From positions 2,480,001 through 2,544,000 of the forward strand of contig NZ_CP107772.1 of the NCBI RefSeq assembly GCF_036345155.1: a stretch of DNA of 64,000 nucleotides. The letters are read 5' to 3'. The translations under genes and the position numbers were made by a program. The DNA comes from Streptomyces sp. NBC_00582. GTDB lineage: Bacteria > Actinomycetota > Actinomycetes > Streptomycetales > Streptomycetaceae. This document shows positions 1 to 8,435 of the stretch, one piece after another (within the stretch, counting starts at the first letter, position 1; every line of letters begins with the position of its first letter). The notes beneath the pieces are model-generated. The model was not told where the DNA came from, did no database searches, and saw nothing but the letters and a program-made list of their open reading frames with translations.

Positions 1-927
1 CGTTCACGGGGCACCGGAGCACCACGCCACGTACGGATGCACGTCGGTGCCCCGGCAACATGGCACCAGATGCCCGGCGGCCCGGTGCTCCTGACCGACC
101 CCGATGCCGGGATCGCGCCGCAGCTCATCGTCCGCCACCCAGGCAGTTTCACCGTCATCACGTGCAACGACACCGATGCCACGATGAACGCCGCACGGCA
201 TCTGCGGGAGATCGGCTACCGCCGGGCCGAGGACGACGGCTGGGTGTGCCTGCACGCGTCGGCCGCCACCATGGACGGCCGCGGCATCCTGGTCGTCGGC
301 GACTCCGGCGCCGGCAAGTCGACCCTCGCGCTCGCGCTGGCCGCGACCGCGACGGGCGCTTTCCTCTCCAACGACCGCACCATGCTGACTGTTTCCGCAG
401 GCGCGGCTCCCCGGGCTGTCGCCATGCCCGGCCCGATCCGGCTCAACGGCGGCACCCTGCAAGCACTCGGCTACGCGAGCGCCGAGCAGTGGGACCTCAC
501 GCGCCCCCAGTCCACGACGGACACCGACTGGCAGAACTTCCGCGGCGCCAACAAACTTCACATCCTCCCCTCCGAATGGCATGAGCGCACCGGCACGCCC
601 CTGGCTGTGTCCGCAACCGTGGATCTCGTCGTCTTCCCGCAAGTCATCCAAGGCTCCCACGACCTCCATCTGCAGGCGACGCACCCCGAACCGGCCCGGG
701 AGCTGCTGCGCGCCCAGTGCATGTCGCCGGGCGACAACATCTACGTCAACGACTGGCTCGACATCCGCACAAGCAGCACCGCCTACCTGGCGAGCAACGG
801 AGCCCGTGTTCTCGACGCCCTCGCCGACCGACCGGCTGTCAGCCTGCGCTTTGGCACCCGCACCCCGTACACCGCCGTTACCGAGACCGTGCGCGCAGCC
901 CTCACCAGCCCCTCCGCACACCTATGA
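1..927 (+). CDS. HPr-kinase-like P-loop protein (5' end probably outside window)
   Basis: The frame is open from base 1, and the first ATG (base 37) lies only about 90 residues before the P-loop, so the N-terminus is probably missing. Counting from that ATG, a clear Walker A, GDSGAGKST, lies at residues 88-96, preceded by CLHASAA and a β-strand. That arrangement is typical of the HPr kinase/PEP carboxykinase-like fold, whose members phosphorylate a protein or small molecule. The downstream phosphotransferase start overlaps the stop (ATGA at 924-927), so the two are translationally coupled. Similar stand-alone P-loop proteins sit beside RiPP and sugar-modifying genes, but no precursor peptide is visible here. 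Family assignment is fair; the substrate is unknown. Confidence 0.7.
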   Translation, partial: RSRGTGAPRHVRMHVGAPATWHQMPGGPVLLTDPDAGIAPQLIVRHPGSFTVITCNDTDATMNAARHLREIGYRRAEDDGWVCLHASAATMDGRGILVVGDSGAGKSTLALALAATATGAFLSNDRTMLTVSAGAAPRAVAMPGPIRLNGGTLQALGYASAEQWDLTRPQSTTDTDWQNFRGANKLHILPSEWHERTGTPLAVSATVDLVVFPQVIQGSHDLHLQATHPEPARELLRAQCMSPGDNIYVNDWLDIRTSSTAYLASNGARVLDALADRPAVSLRFGTRTPYTAVTETVRAALTSPSAHL

Positions 928-1682
928 GTGCCACAGTGATCCCCCCAACCAACCGGCTTCTCCACCTGCCCGGCGCCGTGGTCAAGATCTACCGCGAACC
1001 CTGGCGCGCACACACCGAGAAAGCAGCTCTGCAGCGGCTGTCCGACGCCGGCATACCAGCCCCGTCCGTACTCGCGGACGGCTCCATCCGGGGCCGCCAG
1101 ATGCTGGTCCTGCGCCGTCTGCACGGCACGGCGCCGGGCAGTGGAGAAGAGGCCGTACGGCGAGTCATCCCCTACCTGCACCGTGTCCACGAGATCACCG
1201 GTCCCGGCTTCGGTCGTCTCTTCGACCCGGTGGCCACAAGCTGGGGAGAGTACCTGCGCGAGCGACTCGTCTCCTATCAGGCCGCACTCGCCCGCCACGG
1301 GTACCACGAAGCCGCCGCCACAGCCGAGGCACTGGCGAGTGCGCCCCTGCCTGAGCCGGACGCGCCTCGTCTCCTGCACAACGATCCGGAGCCCGGGAAC
1401 TTCTTGTTCGGGCCAGCCGCTTCTGCGGGCCTCGACTGGGAGCTGGCGATCTACGGGGATCCGAACCTCGACTACGCGCGGGCCGCTCATGCCTTCGCTG
1501 TCCATCCGGTCCGTCTGAGCCGACTCCTCGCCGATCAGGGCATCGCGCACTCGCAGGACGCCTTGACCGCCTACCGCTCCATTCACCTGCTCGGACGTCT
1601 CATGTCAGCGGTCACCGCAACCCCGCCCGACCCCGCGGCTGCCCAGCGCCACGCACAAGACCTGATCACCAAGACCAGCTGA
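924..1682 (+). CDS. APH/choline-kinase-fold phosphotransferase
   Basis: A 252-residue protein that starts at the ATG inside the ATGA overlap with the preceding stop. The catalytic loop reads LLHNDPEPGNFLF (HxDxxxxN type) and is followed by GLDWE, which takes the place of the metal-binding DFG/DxE segment. An N-terminal lobe with VVKIYRE carries the likely nucleotide-binding lysine. These are the signatures of aminoglycoside phosphotransferase-like small-molecule kinases. The protein is slightly shorter than true APH enzymes, and nothing shows that it acts on an antibiotic. Coupling to the HPr-kinase-like gene suggests one pathway of phosphoryl transfer. The family is fairly certain; the substrate is unknown. 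Confidence 0.75.
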   Translation: MSATVIPPTNRLLHLPGAVVKIYREPWRAHTEKAALQRLSDAGIPAPSVLADGSIRGRQMLVLRRLHGTAPGSGEEAVRRVIPYLHRVHEITGPGFGRLFDPVATSWGEYLRERLVSYQAALARHGYHEAAATAEALASAPLPEPDAPRLLHNDPEPGNFLFGPAASAGLDWELAIYGDPNLDYARAAHAFAVHPVRLSRLLADQGIAHSQDALTAYRSIHLLGRLMSAVTATPPDPAAAQRHAQDLITKTS

Positions 1683-1703
1683 CGACGCGATAGCGAGGGC
1701 AAA

Positions 1704-2420
1704 ATGCAGGCACGTGACCCCCACATCGGCCCCCCGGCCGGCCAGCACTCGTCCACGTCACCTCTCGAACGCGACCCGCTCGGCACCGCTTCACCGCCCG
1801 ACGCCAGATGCCTGACACCCGGCGCCTGCGGCCACGGGAATCCGCCGGACCTGGACCGCTACGACGCGGTGCTCTTCGACTGGGACGGAACGCTCGTCAA
1901 CAGCCATCCGCTCAATTTCCGCGCCCTCTCCCGCGCCTGCGCCAGCTGGGGTCTCACTCTGAACGAGTCGTTCTATACGTCCAGGATCGGGACCTCCGGA
2001 GCAGAGCTGATCAGTGAACTGGCAGCCGCCACGGGAACCCACGTGCCGATCGACGACGTTGTCGCCCAGTGTCTCGACCTGATCCTCGACGAGATCGCCG
2101 AACTGCAGACATACCGGCCGGTGGTTCAGCTTGCCGAGACCCTGCACGGCCACCTTCCCCTGGCAATCGCGTCGGGCGGTGCACGCCGAGCCGTCCACGC
2201 CGGCCTCGACGCCACCGGGCTACGCCCCCTGTTCACCGACGTCATCACCGGTGAAGACGCCCCTCGGGGCAAACCGGACCCGGGGCTGTTCCTCCTCACC
2301 TCGGCCCGCCTCGCCGTCGCACCAGCCCGCTGCCTTGTCTACGAAGACTCGATCGAAGGCGTACAAGCGGCCAAGGCCGCCGGCATGGACGTCGTGGACG
2401 TTCGTTGTTTCCGTACGTAG
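1704..2420 (+). CDS. HAD-superfamily hydrolase, phosphatase/phosphoglucomutase-like
   Basis: A 238-residue protein. Motif I is LFDWDGTLVNS, motif II falls in IASGGARR, the motif III lysine is in RGKPDPGLF and motif IV is YEDSIEGVQAA. All catalytic positions of subfamily IA HAD phosphatases are present, with an α-helical cap between motifs I and II. The ATG at 1704 gives about 45 poorly conserved residues before the core, and no other ATG, GTG or TTG in this frame lies closer. It lies 21 bp after the phosphotransferase stop on the same strand and probably belongs to that transcript. The reaction is likely phosphate ester hydrolysis; the substrate cannot be told. Confidence 0.8.
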   Translation: MQARDPHIGPPAGQHSSTSPLERDPLGTASPPDARCLTPGACGHGNPPDLDRYDAVLFDWDGTLVNSHPLNFRALSRACASWGLTLNESFYTSRIGTSGAELISELAAATGTHVPIDDVVAQCLDLILDEIAELQTYRPVVQLAETLHGHLPLAIASGGARRAVHAGLDATGLRPLFTDVITGEDAPRGKPDPGLFLLTSARLAVAPARCLVYEDSIEGVQAAKAAGMDVVDVRCFRT

Positions 2421-2595
2421 GCATCGGGAGCTGCGCAATCAGCTCCCGCCACACCGCTCGCCCGCGCGGCCGACCGCGTGATCGACACCCTAGCCACCCT
2501 GCTCGCCGCGACCTCCCCGGCCGAAATCCTGGAGGCGGTCATCACGAGCCTGCCGCGCTGCTTACGATCTTGTCCCATGAGATTGTCCGGGGCGG

Positions 2596-3090
2596 TCAGT
2601 GACCGCGCATGCGTTGGTCGTACTCCGCCGCTGGTTCCAGACCCATCGCGGCACGGCGTTCTTCGAGCCGGTGAGGGTCCGCAACGGGCTGCAGGCGCAG
2701 GTTCGAGCCGTCTGCGTCGTCGGTGTACTGCGTTCCGTATATCTGGGGTTCGCCGGCCGCGACCAGAACCCGGTCGGTGAGGTAGGCGAGCTGGCGGGGA
2801 GAGGCGTCTCCGGCCACGACCGCGGTTTTCAGGAGTTCGAGCGCCTGGCGCTGGAAGGCGGGGTCGAGGTCGGCGTGTTGGGCAAGAAGCCATGCCTCCT
2901 CTGCTCCCTGCTCGCCCACTAACGTGGCACCTGGCCAGCCGTGTTCGGCGATGACCTGCTTGAGCCAGGCGGTGTTGTCGGTGTCGATCCGGCGCATCTC
3001 GCGTCCGTCACGAGTCTTGGCCGCGAGGCGCCGTGCGGCTTGGTCTTGTTCGGCGCGGCGGTGGAACTCGGCGGCGAGGTCGTGGTTCAT
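2596..3090 (-). CDS. DUF6624-like small conserved protein
   Basis: 164 residues from the ATG at 3090 (MNHDLAAEFH). A longer reading to 3264 adds a low-complexity Arg/Gly/Ser stretch that looks non-coding. The protein is rich in helix, with the block GWPGATLVGEQGAEEAWLLA followed by AYLTDRVLVAAG and YGTQY. This combination is what I associate with DUF6624 proteins, widespread small proteins of unknown function in Streptomyces. It is convergent with the HAD gene, and 175 bp between them hold no convincing gene. Its function is unknown. Confidence 0.6.
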   Translation of the reverse strand: MNHDLAAEFHRRAEQDQAARRLAAKTRDGREMRRIDTDNTAWLKQVIAEHGWPGATLVGEQGAEEAWLLAQHADLDPAFQRQALELLKTAVVAGDASPRQLAYLTDRVLVAAGEPQIYGTQYTDDADGSNLRLQPVADPHRLEERRAAMGLEPAAEYDQRMRGH

Positions 3091-3426
3091 CGTGTGCAGA
3101 TTGTAGTTGTCACTGCGCCGCCGTCCACTGAGTGAGAAGCTTCCTTCTCCATCCCTTCGGCGGAGGCCACGGGATGCCCCAGGCGGCGAGCTGATCGCGG
3201 GTCCACCGGCGGCCACCGCACACACCCGCGGCTGCGGGCGTGGCCTACCAAGGACGGCGGGCACCTAGTGATCGCCTCCGACCTGGAGCTGGGGGCCGAG
3301 CGGATCAACGCGGCGGAAACCCTCGTGCGGGCCTGCGTACGGGAGTTCGGCCTGCCGGTGACGGTGGCGCGGCACTTCACCCCGTACACGATGAGCGCCA
3401 TGCCAAATCTGCCCCAACAGGGTTCG
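3091..3426. other. Intergenic stretch with a possible gene remnant
   Basis: Between two minus-strand genes. On the plus strand from about 3238 a frame reads naturally for about 55 codons (HLVIASDLELGAERINA, then REFGLPVTVARHF), after which it runs into the antisense of the membrane protein gene. It may be the 3' end of a lost gene or chance. No RNA gene or clear repeat was seen. Confidence 0.3.
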
Positions 3427-4005
3427 TCAGCGCATCGCGCTGAATACAACAGCGGCAGCCAGCGCTCCGAGCAGGGCGCCGACCACCGTCTGGGCGGGAG
3501 TGTGGTCACGGAGCGAGACGCGGGACCAGCCCACGGCCGCGACGCCGAGCACCAGCGGTGCCACGTGCGCGCCGTACGCGAGAAGGAGGATCACGACTAC
3601 TCCGCCGGCCACTGCGGTGTGGACCGACACCTTCCACCAGACGGTAACGATCATGGTGGTGACGAGGCCGACAAGCATGGCAACGACCAGGGCGAAGACC
3701 TCACGGGGCGCCCGGAGAGCGATCAGCAGTGAGATGCCGATGAGAACCGATGCCATCGTGGCAAGGAGAGGGACGGCGCGCTGCTCGCGGACTCGTACGT
3801 GCTTGTCGGTCCAGTTTCCGCGCTTGACGCCGAGCATGATGACGCCGAACGGGATGCCACCGCAGAACAGGGCTGCCAAGAGGCCCCAGCCGAGCCCGGT
3901 GACGCTGCTCGTGCTGTGCCAGCCGATGATCAGCAGTATCGCGATGACGAGGTTGGCCGGCGCCAGGGTGTCGGTGATAAGGCGGGCCGTGCGGGACTCG
4001 GTCAC
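3427..4005 (-). CDS. PAP2-like integral membrane protein
   Basis: 192 residues with about five or six hydrophobic segments. The C-terminal half has SVHTAVAGG and, farther on, WSRVSLRDHTPAQTVVGALLG, which match the second and third motifs of type 2 phosphatidic acid phosphatases (SxxxxxH and SRxxxxxHxxxD). The last Asp position of motif 3 is not obvious, so activity is uncertain. The GTG start at 4005 overlaps the upstream stop (GTGA), so it is coupled to the MAB_1171c-like gene. It is the last gene of the XRE/ImmA/transporter cassette. Role inferred: a lipid-phosphate phosphatase or a catalytically dead relative. Confidence 0.65.
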   Translation of the reverse strand: MTESRTARLITDTLAPANLVIAILLIIGWHSTSSVTGLGWGLLAALFCGGIPFGVIMLGVKRGNWTDKHVRVREQRAVPLLATMASVLIGISLLIALRAPREVFALVVAMLVGLVTTMIVTVWWKVSVHTAVAGGVVVILLLAYGAHVAPLVLGVAAVGWSRVSLRDHTPAQTVVGALLGALAAAVVFSAMR

Positions 4006-5195
4006 TGTGTGGTCTCCAGCGTTCGGGCGTGGTCGAGCTTTGCAGCGAATGCGCGGGTGAGGTCGGAGTCGTAGGCCCTGGCGAGTTGCTTGAGCGCCTC
4101 GATCTCGCTGGGCAGATCCCGGCCGCCGCTGGCCGGCGGGAGCGGCTCGCCGGACGAGGGCTCGTTGCGCTGCCGGGCTTGTTGGGCGCCGATGATCCAG
4201 CAGGCTTCGGCGGCGATGTCGGCCTGGGCTCCGATGAGGCCGGAGGCCGCGACGTGGGCGCGGGCCTGGTCGCGCAGGCTGCCAGGGGCGTGATCGCTGA
4301 GGGTCAGGACGGCATCCCGGATCTCTATGGTGCGGCGATACAGCCGGTCATGAACGCGATGGAGGGAGAGCAGTTCCCAAGTTCTGCGCCGGAGCGGGTC
4401 GAGGCGGGCGGAAGGTACGGCCTCCGTAAGGCTGAGCCAGAGCGGGTACAGCTGCAGCAGGGCGCGGTATTCGCGGCTCCAGCGGCGTAGGCGTCCGGCT
4501 GCGGGCAGCGTGCTGCCAGTCATGATGAAGAGCAGCGCGCTGAAGAGCAGAAGACCGCTGATCGTCTCACTCGTGCTGGCCGGAAAAGGGCTCTGTCCCA
4601 GAAAACCCAGGATCACGGTGGCAACGCGGTGCGCGGCGTAGACGATGCCGATGGTGGTGCCCATGCCGGTGATACGCAGGCCACGGCCGAGGAGGCCGGC
4701 ATCAGGCTGTCGTCCCCAGCGCCAGCACAGCCGGGATGCGCTGAACAGTGCCGCCCCGAGGTATGCCGTCCAGACCCCTCCATAGGCGGCGATGCGCCAA
4801 TCGGCGGCGTACTCGGTCAGCAGGTCGACCGCTTCGTGCGGCTGCGGAGTGGCGAAGAACAGCACCGTGATGACGGCTGCCGCGGTGGTCGGGACAACGA
4901 GGTGCAGGCGGGAGGACTTCAGCCCGGATGCCTTCTCCTGGGCCATGTCATGGACGAAGGTCAGCACCGCATGCGCGGCAACGATGCAGCCGAGGTGCTT
5001 GCCCAGGGCGCTCAGGTTGTTGACCCCGAATGCCGCGTCTATAGATGCGGCGACGGAGGGCACCCTGAGCGTGATAGCGACGGCGAGAGCGAGAAAGGCG
5101 ATCCACAGGACTCGCTTGCTGGAATCGCGCCATGCGGCCGGGGTGCGCCACGCGGTGACCAGCCACAACAAGACCGCAGGAAGTATGTCGATCAT
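4002..5195 (-). CDS. MAB_1171c-like (DUF6545) multi-pass membrane protein
   Basis: 397 residues. The first about 220 residues contain roughly seven hydrophobic segments, starting MIDILPAVLLWLVTAW. They are followed by a soluble helical tail with the block RRTIEIRDAVLTL, and a charged C-terminus. This layout and the order of neighbours match the MAB_1171c family of putative transporters, whose biochemical role is unproven. The start is the ATG at 5195, 12 bp after the metallopeptidase gene. It overlaps the PAP2-like gene by 4 bp. Confidence 0.65.
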   Translation of the reverse strand: MIDILPAVLLWLVTAWRTPAAWRDSSKRVLWIAFLALAVAITLRVPSVAASIDAAFGVNNLSALGKHLGCIVAAHAVLTFVHDMAQEKASGLKSSRLHLVVPTTAAAVITVLFFATPQPHEAVDLLTEYAADWRIAAYGGVWTAYLGAALFSASRLCWRWGRQPDAGLLGRGLRITGMGTTIGIVYAAHRVATVILGFLGQSPFPASTSETISGLLLFSALLFIMTGSTLPAAGRLRRWSREYRALLQLYPLWLSLTEAVPSARLDPLRRRTWELLSLHRVHDRLYRRTIEIRDAVLTLSDHAPGSLRDQARAHVAASGLIGAQADIAAEACWIIGAQQARQRNEPSSGEPLPPASGGRDLPSEIEALKQLARAYDSDLTRAFAAKLDHARTLETTQ

Positions 5196-5207
5196 TACAG
5201 GGCGCTC

Positions 5208-5744
5208 TTATGAGTCGCTGAGAGCGTCGCCCAGGCGCCGCAGGACACTGCTGCGCGGCGTCTTGCTGGTGCGGGAGGCAGCGGCTTTGCCGGCGATCAG
5301 CCCTGCGAGACGCTCGGCGTCCCGTTCGTCCTCGGTGCCGTAACTGGTCCTGGTGAGAAGACTGACCACAGTGGCCGGGTCGATGTCCGGGAACAAACCG
5401 CCGCCGCCTGTCTGGACGCCGTCGAGGATCGAGCGGTGGCCCAGGAGCATGTGACCGATCTCGTGCAGGATGATGTGATCTTGGTGCAGCGGGCTTGTCG
5501 CCGCCTCGTGGAAAATGTGGTCCGCCTTCTCGGTGGCGATCCATACCCCACACGGGGCGTCAGTGCCCGAGATGCCGGGGACGCTGTGCAGATGGAGCGG
5601 ACGACCTCGCTGCGCCGCGATTCGATCGCAGAAGACCTGCACATCGAATGGGTCCGGGACGTCGATCGAGGCGAGCACGGCCCCGATGTCCGGGCGGTCT
5701 CGGCGTCCGTCGCCCGGCTGCTGTCTTCGACTACGCAACGACAA
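5208..5744 (-). CDS. ImmA/IrrE-family metallopeptidase
   Basis: 178 residues from a TTG at 5744, with GGAG 5 nt upstream. The zinc-binding motif HEIGHMLLGH lies at residues 94-103, and a downstream acidic segment (TEDERDAERLAG) supplies the expected third ligand. ImmA/IrrE enzymes cleave XRE-type repressors, and an XRE gene lies directly upstream in the same orientation, so a regulator/protease pair is likely. The 295 bp between them could hold a second promoter. The two downstream membrane genes would then be the regulated output. Confidence 0.8.
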   Translation of the reverse strand: MSLRSRRQQPGDGRRDRPDIGAVLASIDVPDPFDVQVFCDRIAAQRGRPLHLHSVPGISGTDAPCGVWIATEKADHIFHEAATSPLHQDHIILHEIGHMLLGHRSILDGVQTGGGGLFPDIDPATVVSLLTRTSYGTEDERDAERLAGLIAGKAAASRTSKTPRSSVLRRLGDALSDS

Positions 5745-6039
5745 CTCGACTCCGCAGGTGGCGCTGTACGTGTCCGCGGCAGAGGCGGCACCGGAATCCG
5801 GTATTCCGGCACAGGAACGATACGCCAGGCTTCAATCGAATATGCCAGGAGCATGCTCAGTTCATGTTCACCACTATGATGATCAAGAAGTGAGTCTGAT
5901 GCGGCATTACTTGATCATGGCTGAATTGCGCGGCGATCGCCCAGGCATCGCTCCGAACTACGCAAGCAGACCCCATGGGGGTGACCTGCGCCACACCTTC
6001 CGCCCGGCCGCACCTTTACACCCGGAGGTCGACCCGCGT

Positions 6040-6480
6040 TTACCGGCCGGACGCCTCGCCGTCGGCTAGCCCTTCCAGCTCGCGGGCCCGCTCAATGAAT
6101 CCCTTGATCGTCCTGAGGGTCTCCACTGACAGGCCGGACGCCCTGGTGGCGACCTCAACTACATCGTTGTCCCGCATGGTCTCGATCAGTTCCAGCTGGG
6201 CAGCGATCCGCTCGGAGGACTCGTCATTGAAGAAGTAGGCGGGGGCGACACCAAAGAAGCCCGCGAGGGCCTCCAGGTGCTTCATGGTCGGGTTGTCCTT
6301 CTTGCCCTTCCGAAGGGTCCAAATGTAGCTCGCCGAGATAGTAGGCCCCCCTGCCTCCTGGATGGCCTGCGCCACCTCTTCGTAGGTGTACTCACCGCGG
6401 TTCTTCGGGTGGACCGTCTTGAAGAGGTGATCGAGCTTCTCCGCGAGGGTGCGCTGCTCCGCCGGCGCTCCTTCGCTCAT
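6040..6480 (-). CDS. XRE-family transcriptional regulator
   Basis: 146 residues from an ATG preceded by GAAGGA. The HTH covers about residues 25-75 (YTYEEVAQAI, then SASYIWTLRKGKK, then MKHLEALAGFFGV). The PAYFF segment after the HTH and the helical C-terminus match XRE regulators that work with ImmA-type proteases. It is the first gene of the minus-strand cassette. A consensus-like promoter runs divergently from 6567, so autoregulation through the shared upstream region is plausible. Confidence 0.8.
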   Translation of the reverse strand: MSEGAPAEQRTLAEKLDHLFKTVHPKNRGEYTYEEVAQAIQEAGGPTISASYIWTLRKGKKDNPTMKHLEALAGFFGVAPAYFFNDESSERIAAQLELIETMRDNDVVEVATRASGLSVETLRTIKGFIERARELEGLADGEASGR

Positions 6481-6566
6481 ACAGGTCCATCCTTCGGTGA
6501 CTCACAGAGGCTCTTCGACTGGCGTGAACGATACACCGCCAACCGCAATGATTCCATTCTTGCCAG

Positions 6567-6595
6567 TTGACGTGATCCATCTTCGCTGGTCTATT
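6567..6595 (+). promoter_or_regulatory. Consensus-like promoter, divergent from the XRE gene
   Basis: A -35 box TTGACG (6567-6572) and a -10 box TCTATT (6590-6595) are separated by 17 nt. This is close to the housekeeping σ70/HrdB consensus, and the surrounding DNA is locally AT-rich. It points right, into the small ORF and hairpin region. Confidence 0.5.
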
Positions 6596-6673
6596 GTCAT
6601 CACGGCCGCATCGACTGACGCGAATGAGGAGGCTGCGGCCTCCAGGGTTCTGATGGACGGGGAGGGGGACGCT

Positions 6674-6766
6674 GTGCGGACACTGCCGCTCAAGGGCTTA
6701 CCCGCAGCGCCCGGCGACGGCCAGCAGGGCGCGCCGGCCATCCCACGGCCACGAGTGGGCGTGTAG
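6674..6766 (+). CDS. Possible 30-residue peptide ORF with TTA codon
   Basis: GTG at 6674 is preceded by a G-rich purine tract (GGGGAGGGGG) with 5-nt spacing. The product begins VRTLPLKGLPAAP and ends PRPRVGV, and it is Pro-rich. The ninth codon is TTA, which is rare in Streptomyces and depends on the bldA tRNA. It lies about 80 bp downstream of the promoter at 6567. It could be a real small peptide next to an XRE/ImmA pair, or a leader, or chance. Confidence 0.25.
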   Translation: MRTLPLKGLPAAPGDGQQGAPAIPRPRVGV

Positions 6767-6901
6767 ACGATCTAGACGGCATGCAGATCACCTGGCTCTG
6801 TGGCGACCGAGAGGTTACGCGACGGAGTCCTTGCTGGGCACAGCGATAGCCCCACCCACATGCCTCCGTCACGCAGGTCGGCTTCACATGCTCCGCCCAT
6901 C

Positions 6902-6923
6902 GCCCGCCCTGGCCTGGGCGGGC
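6902..6923. terminator. Perfect 8-bp GC hairpin
   Basis: GCCCGCCC (6902-6909) pairs with GGGCGGGC (6916-6923) around a 6-nt loop. There is no U tract. It could end transcripts of the small ORF region. Confidence 0.4.
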
Positions 6924-7002
6924 GGCTCAGGCCGCCTCACGGGCGAGTTGTAGAGGATTCAAGAGCTAAGTCTGGATGTCGTGGCAGGCCACACGTATGT
7001 TT

Positions 7003-7036
7003 CTGGTCCCCCGCCGGGCATCCGCCCGGCGACCAG
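7003..7036. terminator. Compound hairpin
   Basis: The inner stem CGCCGGGC (7012-7019) pairs with GCCCGGCG (7024-7031) around ATCC. An outer CTGGT (7003-7007) pairs with ACCAG (7032-7036) across a one-sided bulge. It lies about 340 bp before the replication genes and may be a terminator or an RNA regulatory fold. Confidence 0.4.
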
Positions 7037-7376
7037 CGTGAAGGGAGGCGTGAGTGAGGCGCGCACCGCCCGCTAGAGCGGGCCCTGGCCCGGTGAACGC
7101 CGACGGCGCCTGAGAGCGGGAACTCCCAGACGCCGAACGGCTGTAGGACACCCGTGCCCCGGGAAGGGCGCGGAGATCACCCAACAAATCCGCTCTGGTC
7201 CCTTTCCACCAGCACCTGAACGGATCCTGCTTCGAGGGAGAGTTTCGCATGCCGACTGCCCTGCGTGAAAGGCCGAAGACCCCGGCCTGCGCGGCAGCCT
7301 GTGCCCCTTCCGTCCCTAGCCGCCGAGCGCTGGCGCCGGATCGACCGTCGGTACACCGGTGCGGGAGTGATGCCTG

Positions 7377-8435
7377 ATGGCACGCATCCGCACCGTCAAG
7401 CCCGAGATGTTCGAGTCGGAGTCGCTGGCCGAATGCTCGGTGACCGCCATGCTCACCTTCATCGGACTGCTCACGCAGGCCGACGACTCCGGCCGACACC
7501 GCGACCACCCGGCGATCATCGCCGGACGGCTGTGGGCCCTGCGCCCGGAGCACACCGCCGCCCACGTCGCCCAGGACCTGGAGGAACTGGCCGCCGCCGG
7601 GCTGATTTGCCGCTACACCGGCTGTGACGGGCGTACGTGGCTCCACGTCGTGACGTGGGAGCAGCACCAGAAGATCAACAAGCCCACGGCGTCCCGTGTG
7701 CCGCGCTGCCCCAATCACCAGGGCAGTCAGGCGTGCGGAAAGTGCCAGACCGGTGATTGCCCCACGACGCGCACGGCGGTGTCCGTGACGTCTCCCGGAA
7801 ACCTCCGGGAGGACTCCGGGAGCGCGCAGGGAGCGGTGCACAGCCCCGTTCCCGCCGCCACCGCCCCTGCTGAGTCCACCGCCGCCCCAGGTGAACCTGC
7901 GTCCGTGCCTCCCGACGGGCTCGCTGCCCCTGCCGCGGCACCGTCCGGGAAAACTGCAGGTCAGGCGGCATTCCCGGAGGACTCCAGGAGGACTACGGGA
8001 GGAGTACCGGAGGACTCCCGCTCTGGATCTAGGATCTTGGATCCTGGATCTTTCCTTACGGGGCGCGAGGCACCCGCACCCGACACCCTCTCCGGATCGG
8101 TCTCCGCCAAGGAACTGGTCGCCGAGTACATCCGGGATTGTCAGCGCCGACCGCCGGCGGACTTCCTCGGGCTGCTGGGGCGCAAAGTCAAGGTGCTGCT
8201 GGACGAGCGCTTCGAGCCGCAGGACATCCGCGTAGCGATGGAGCGGCTGCGGGCCAAGGGGCTGCACCCCAGCGTGCTGCCGAGCCTGGTGAACGAGGTC
8301 GTCAACGCTACCCCGCAGGCTGCCTCGGTGCCGTCGTCCGCCTCCGGCGCGGGGCCCTGGGCCAGCACCAGCACGTCCCGCTACACGCCGTACCTCAACC
8401 CGACCGAGCCGACGACGTTCGGAGGCCGCCTGTGA
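7377..8435 (+). CDS. DnaD-like replication protein with winged-helix N-terminus
   Basis: 352 residues. The N-terminus (MARIRTVKPEMFESESL, then GLLTQADDSGRHRDHP) is the winged-helix domain common in phage and plasmid replication-initiation proteins. A short Cys/His segment, CPNHQGSQACGKC, lies near residue 112. It is followed by a long disordered Pro/Ser/Ala linker. The C-terminal about 70 residues (AKELVAEYIRD, then PADFLGLLGRKVKVLLDE, ending LPSLVNEVVNA) form a compact helical domain like the DnaD or replisome-organiser tail. The DnaC-like gene follows with a GTGA overlap. Together they look like an origin-binding protein and helicase loader pair. Confidence 0.7.
   Translation: MARIRTVKPEMFESESLAECSVTAMLTFIGLLTQADDSGRHRDHPAIIAGRLWALRPEHTAAHVAQDLEELAAAGLICRYTGCDGRTWLHVVTWEQHQKINKPTASRVPRCPNHQGSQACGKCQTGDCPTTRTAVSVTSPGNLREDSGSAQGAVHSPVPAATAPAESTAAPGEPASVPPDGLAAPAAAPSGKTAGQAAFPEDSRRTTGGVPEDSRSGSRILDPGSFLTGREAPAPDTLSGSVSAKELVAEYIRDCQRRPPADFLGLLGRKVKVLLDERFEPQDIRVAMERLRAKGLHPSVLPSLVNEVVNATPQAASVPSSASGAGPWASTSTSRYTPYLNPTEPTTFGGRL

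Larger units (their letters stand above)
6481..7376. other. 900-bp control region without a large gene
   Basis: This region separates the minus-strand XRE cassette from the plus-strand replication genes. It holds a good plus-strand promoter (6567-6595), a GGAGGC/GCCTCC hairpin (6632-6647), a 30-codon ORF with a strong ribosome-binding site (6674-6766), and two perfect 8-bp hairpins (6902-6923 and 7012-7031). Longer ORFs in the stretch show no protein-like character. It is a reasonable place for a regulatory RNA or part of a replication origin, but neither is shown. Confidence 0.5.

Noticed and set aside
3268..3732. A 154-codon plus-strand ORF
   Set aside because: Only its first about 45 codons look protein-like; the rest is antisense to the PAP2-like gene. 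I list it only as a possible remnant.
6800..7057. An 85-codon plus-strand ORF before the replication genes
   Set aside because: It runs through two hairpins, has no ribosome-binding site and shows Arg/Pro/Gly bias only.
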